Source: Eubacterium sp. 14-2 (GTDB taxonomy: Bacteria > Bacillota > Clostridia > Lachnospirales > Lachnospiraceae). From it: a stretch of DNA of 64,000 nt. Shown here one piece after another: positions 63,469-64,000 of this stretch. The notes below the pieces were generated by a model that was not told the DNA's origin, did no database searches, and was given only the letters and a program-made list of their open reading frames with translations. The stretch is taken from contig NZ_KE159567.1 in assembly GCF_000403845.2 (NCBI RefSeq), positions 281,457 to 345,456 of the forward strand, written 5' to 3'. Positions within the stretch are counted from its first letter, which is position 1; every line of letters starts with the position of its first letter. Position numbers and translations under genes: made by a program.

Positions 63469-64000
63469 ATGGCAGATTTTGAGATTCCGGAACATCTGGA
63501 ATATAACAGAAGTATAAGAAAATTTGAAATGACAGACCCGGCCCATGCAGATCTGTTTAATGCGGTGGTACAGACCCTTATCAATAATGATGAATTTCTC
63601 AAAAGGGTGGTAGAAAAGCAGAAAGAAGACGCCCTGGATAAAACCGGGGACGCGAAAGACACTACGGTGACGTTCGACAGCGAGGATGAGGAACATCCGT
63701 CAGGCTGGACAGACATTGCGCCTGTAACAGGCGGAGAAAAGCAAAGCAGTCTGTGGCAGAAGGTTTCCTTGTTTACAAAAAATGTCCGGTACCTGTGGAA
63801 ACTGTGCGGGACGAATGATATTTCCGGACTGGCAGACGGGACGCTGACGGGGGCAGTCAGTAAGTTAAACACCGATATTACTGTCAGACTTAGCGATAAG
63901 ATAACTCTTCACTGTGTTGGAAAGTATGTTGAAATCGACTTGTATGATTATACGATTTCAGATAATATCATTATTCCGGCTGAATATATCCCTCTGGGGC
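63469..64000 (+). CDS. Tail fibre-like protein, cut by the window end
   Basis: 177 codons visible from ATG 63469 (TAGGAGGG upstream), no stop before the end. IPEHLEYNRSIRKFEMTDPA, HADLFNAVVQTLINNDEFLK, then SLWQKVSLFTKNVRYLWKLC as in clostridial tail-fibre N-termini, followed by beta-rich sequence. It is likely a receptor-binding fibre; the specificity part lies beyond the window. Confidence 0.75.
   Translation, partial: MADFEIPEHLEYNRSIRKFEMTDPAHADLFNAVVQTLINNDEFLKRVVEKQKEDALDKTGDAKDTTVTFDSEDEEHPSGWTDIAPVTGGEKQSSLWQKVSLFTKNVRYLWKLCGTNDISGLADGTLTGAVSKLNTDITVRLSDKITLHCVGKYVEIDLYDYTISDNIIIPAEYIPLG

Noticed and set aside
48737..64000. Complete functional prophage
   Set aside because: No integrase, replication, terminase, portal or capsid genes accompany the tail genes in the window; tailocin or tail remnant is favoured.

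Overview
The window looks like a gut-type clostridial chromosome, most probably Lachnospiraceae. This rests on strong AGGAGG ribosome binding sites, moderately low GC, Tn4451-like mobilisable elements with TnpV/TnpW/TnpX-type proteins, and PBSX-like tail genes. No rRNA or tRNA was seen, and no species marker is present.

1-7.9 kb: a one-direction operon with two lipoproteins, an ABC ATPase and two permeases, one of them fused to an extracellular propeller-like domain. A separately promoted membrane-anchored N-acetylmuramoyl-L-alanine amidase follows. Two tandem TTGAC repeat promoters, with identical 11-bp repeat spacing, precede the operon and the amidase and suggest shared control.

7.9-22.7 kb: a mosaic of integrative mobilisable elements. 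On the minus strand lie a large serine recombinase, TnpW, a MobA/VirD2-type relaxase, a MobC-like protein, a hairpin-rich candidate oriT and a sigma region 4-like regulator. An IS110/IS1111-type insertion sequence separates that regulator from its long conserved leader. The cargo is a MATE efflux pump divergent from a MocR regulator. A second, oppositely oriented copy of the leader plus sigma-like gene follows, then a structured non-coding stretch, a MazF-like toxin, a small ORF and a second large serine recombinase.

22.9-45.8 kb: a defence island. An XRE regulator, two m5C methyltransferases, a McrB-like AAA GTPase and a LlaJI-type endonuclease form a LlaJI-like restriction operon. Beyond it is eroded material: a HamA (DUF1837)-like gene cut by an IS3 element whose other side is the 3' tail of a type III Res gene, an unknown membrane protein, a YdbC-like protein, a truncated nuclease-like gene, a complete IS66 element and a STAND NTPase truncated by it. 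A third large serine recombinase is followed by a 1518-residue nuclease-STAND protein that resembles Avs antiviral sensors. A RhuM remnant closes the island.

46-49 kb: an AgrA/AgrC-like two-component system, a convergent lipoprotein and an XRE repressor. 49.6-64 kb: a contractile tail cluster in PBSX xkdK-xkdU order (sheath, tube, frameshifted chaperone, tape measure, LysM protein, hub, baseplate, J protein, XkdU, fibre genes) that runs off the window. No capsid, portal or terminase gene lies between the repressor and the tail genes, so an R-type tailocin is the best reading. A 119-bp MITE with an 8-bp target duplication sits between two baseplate genes.
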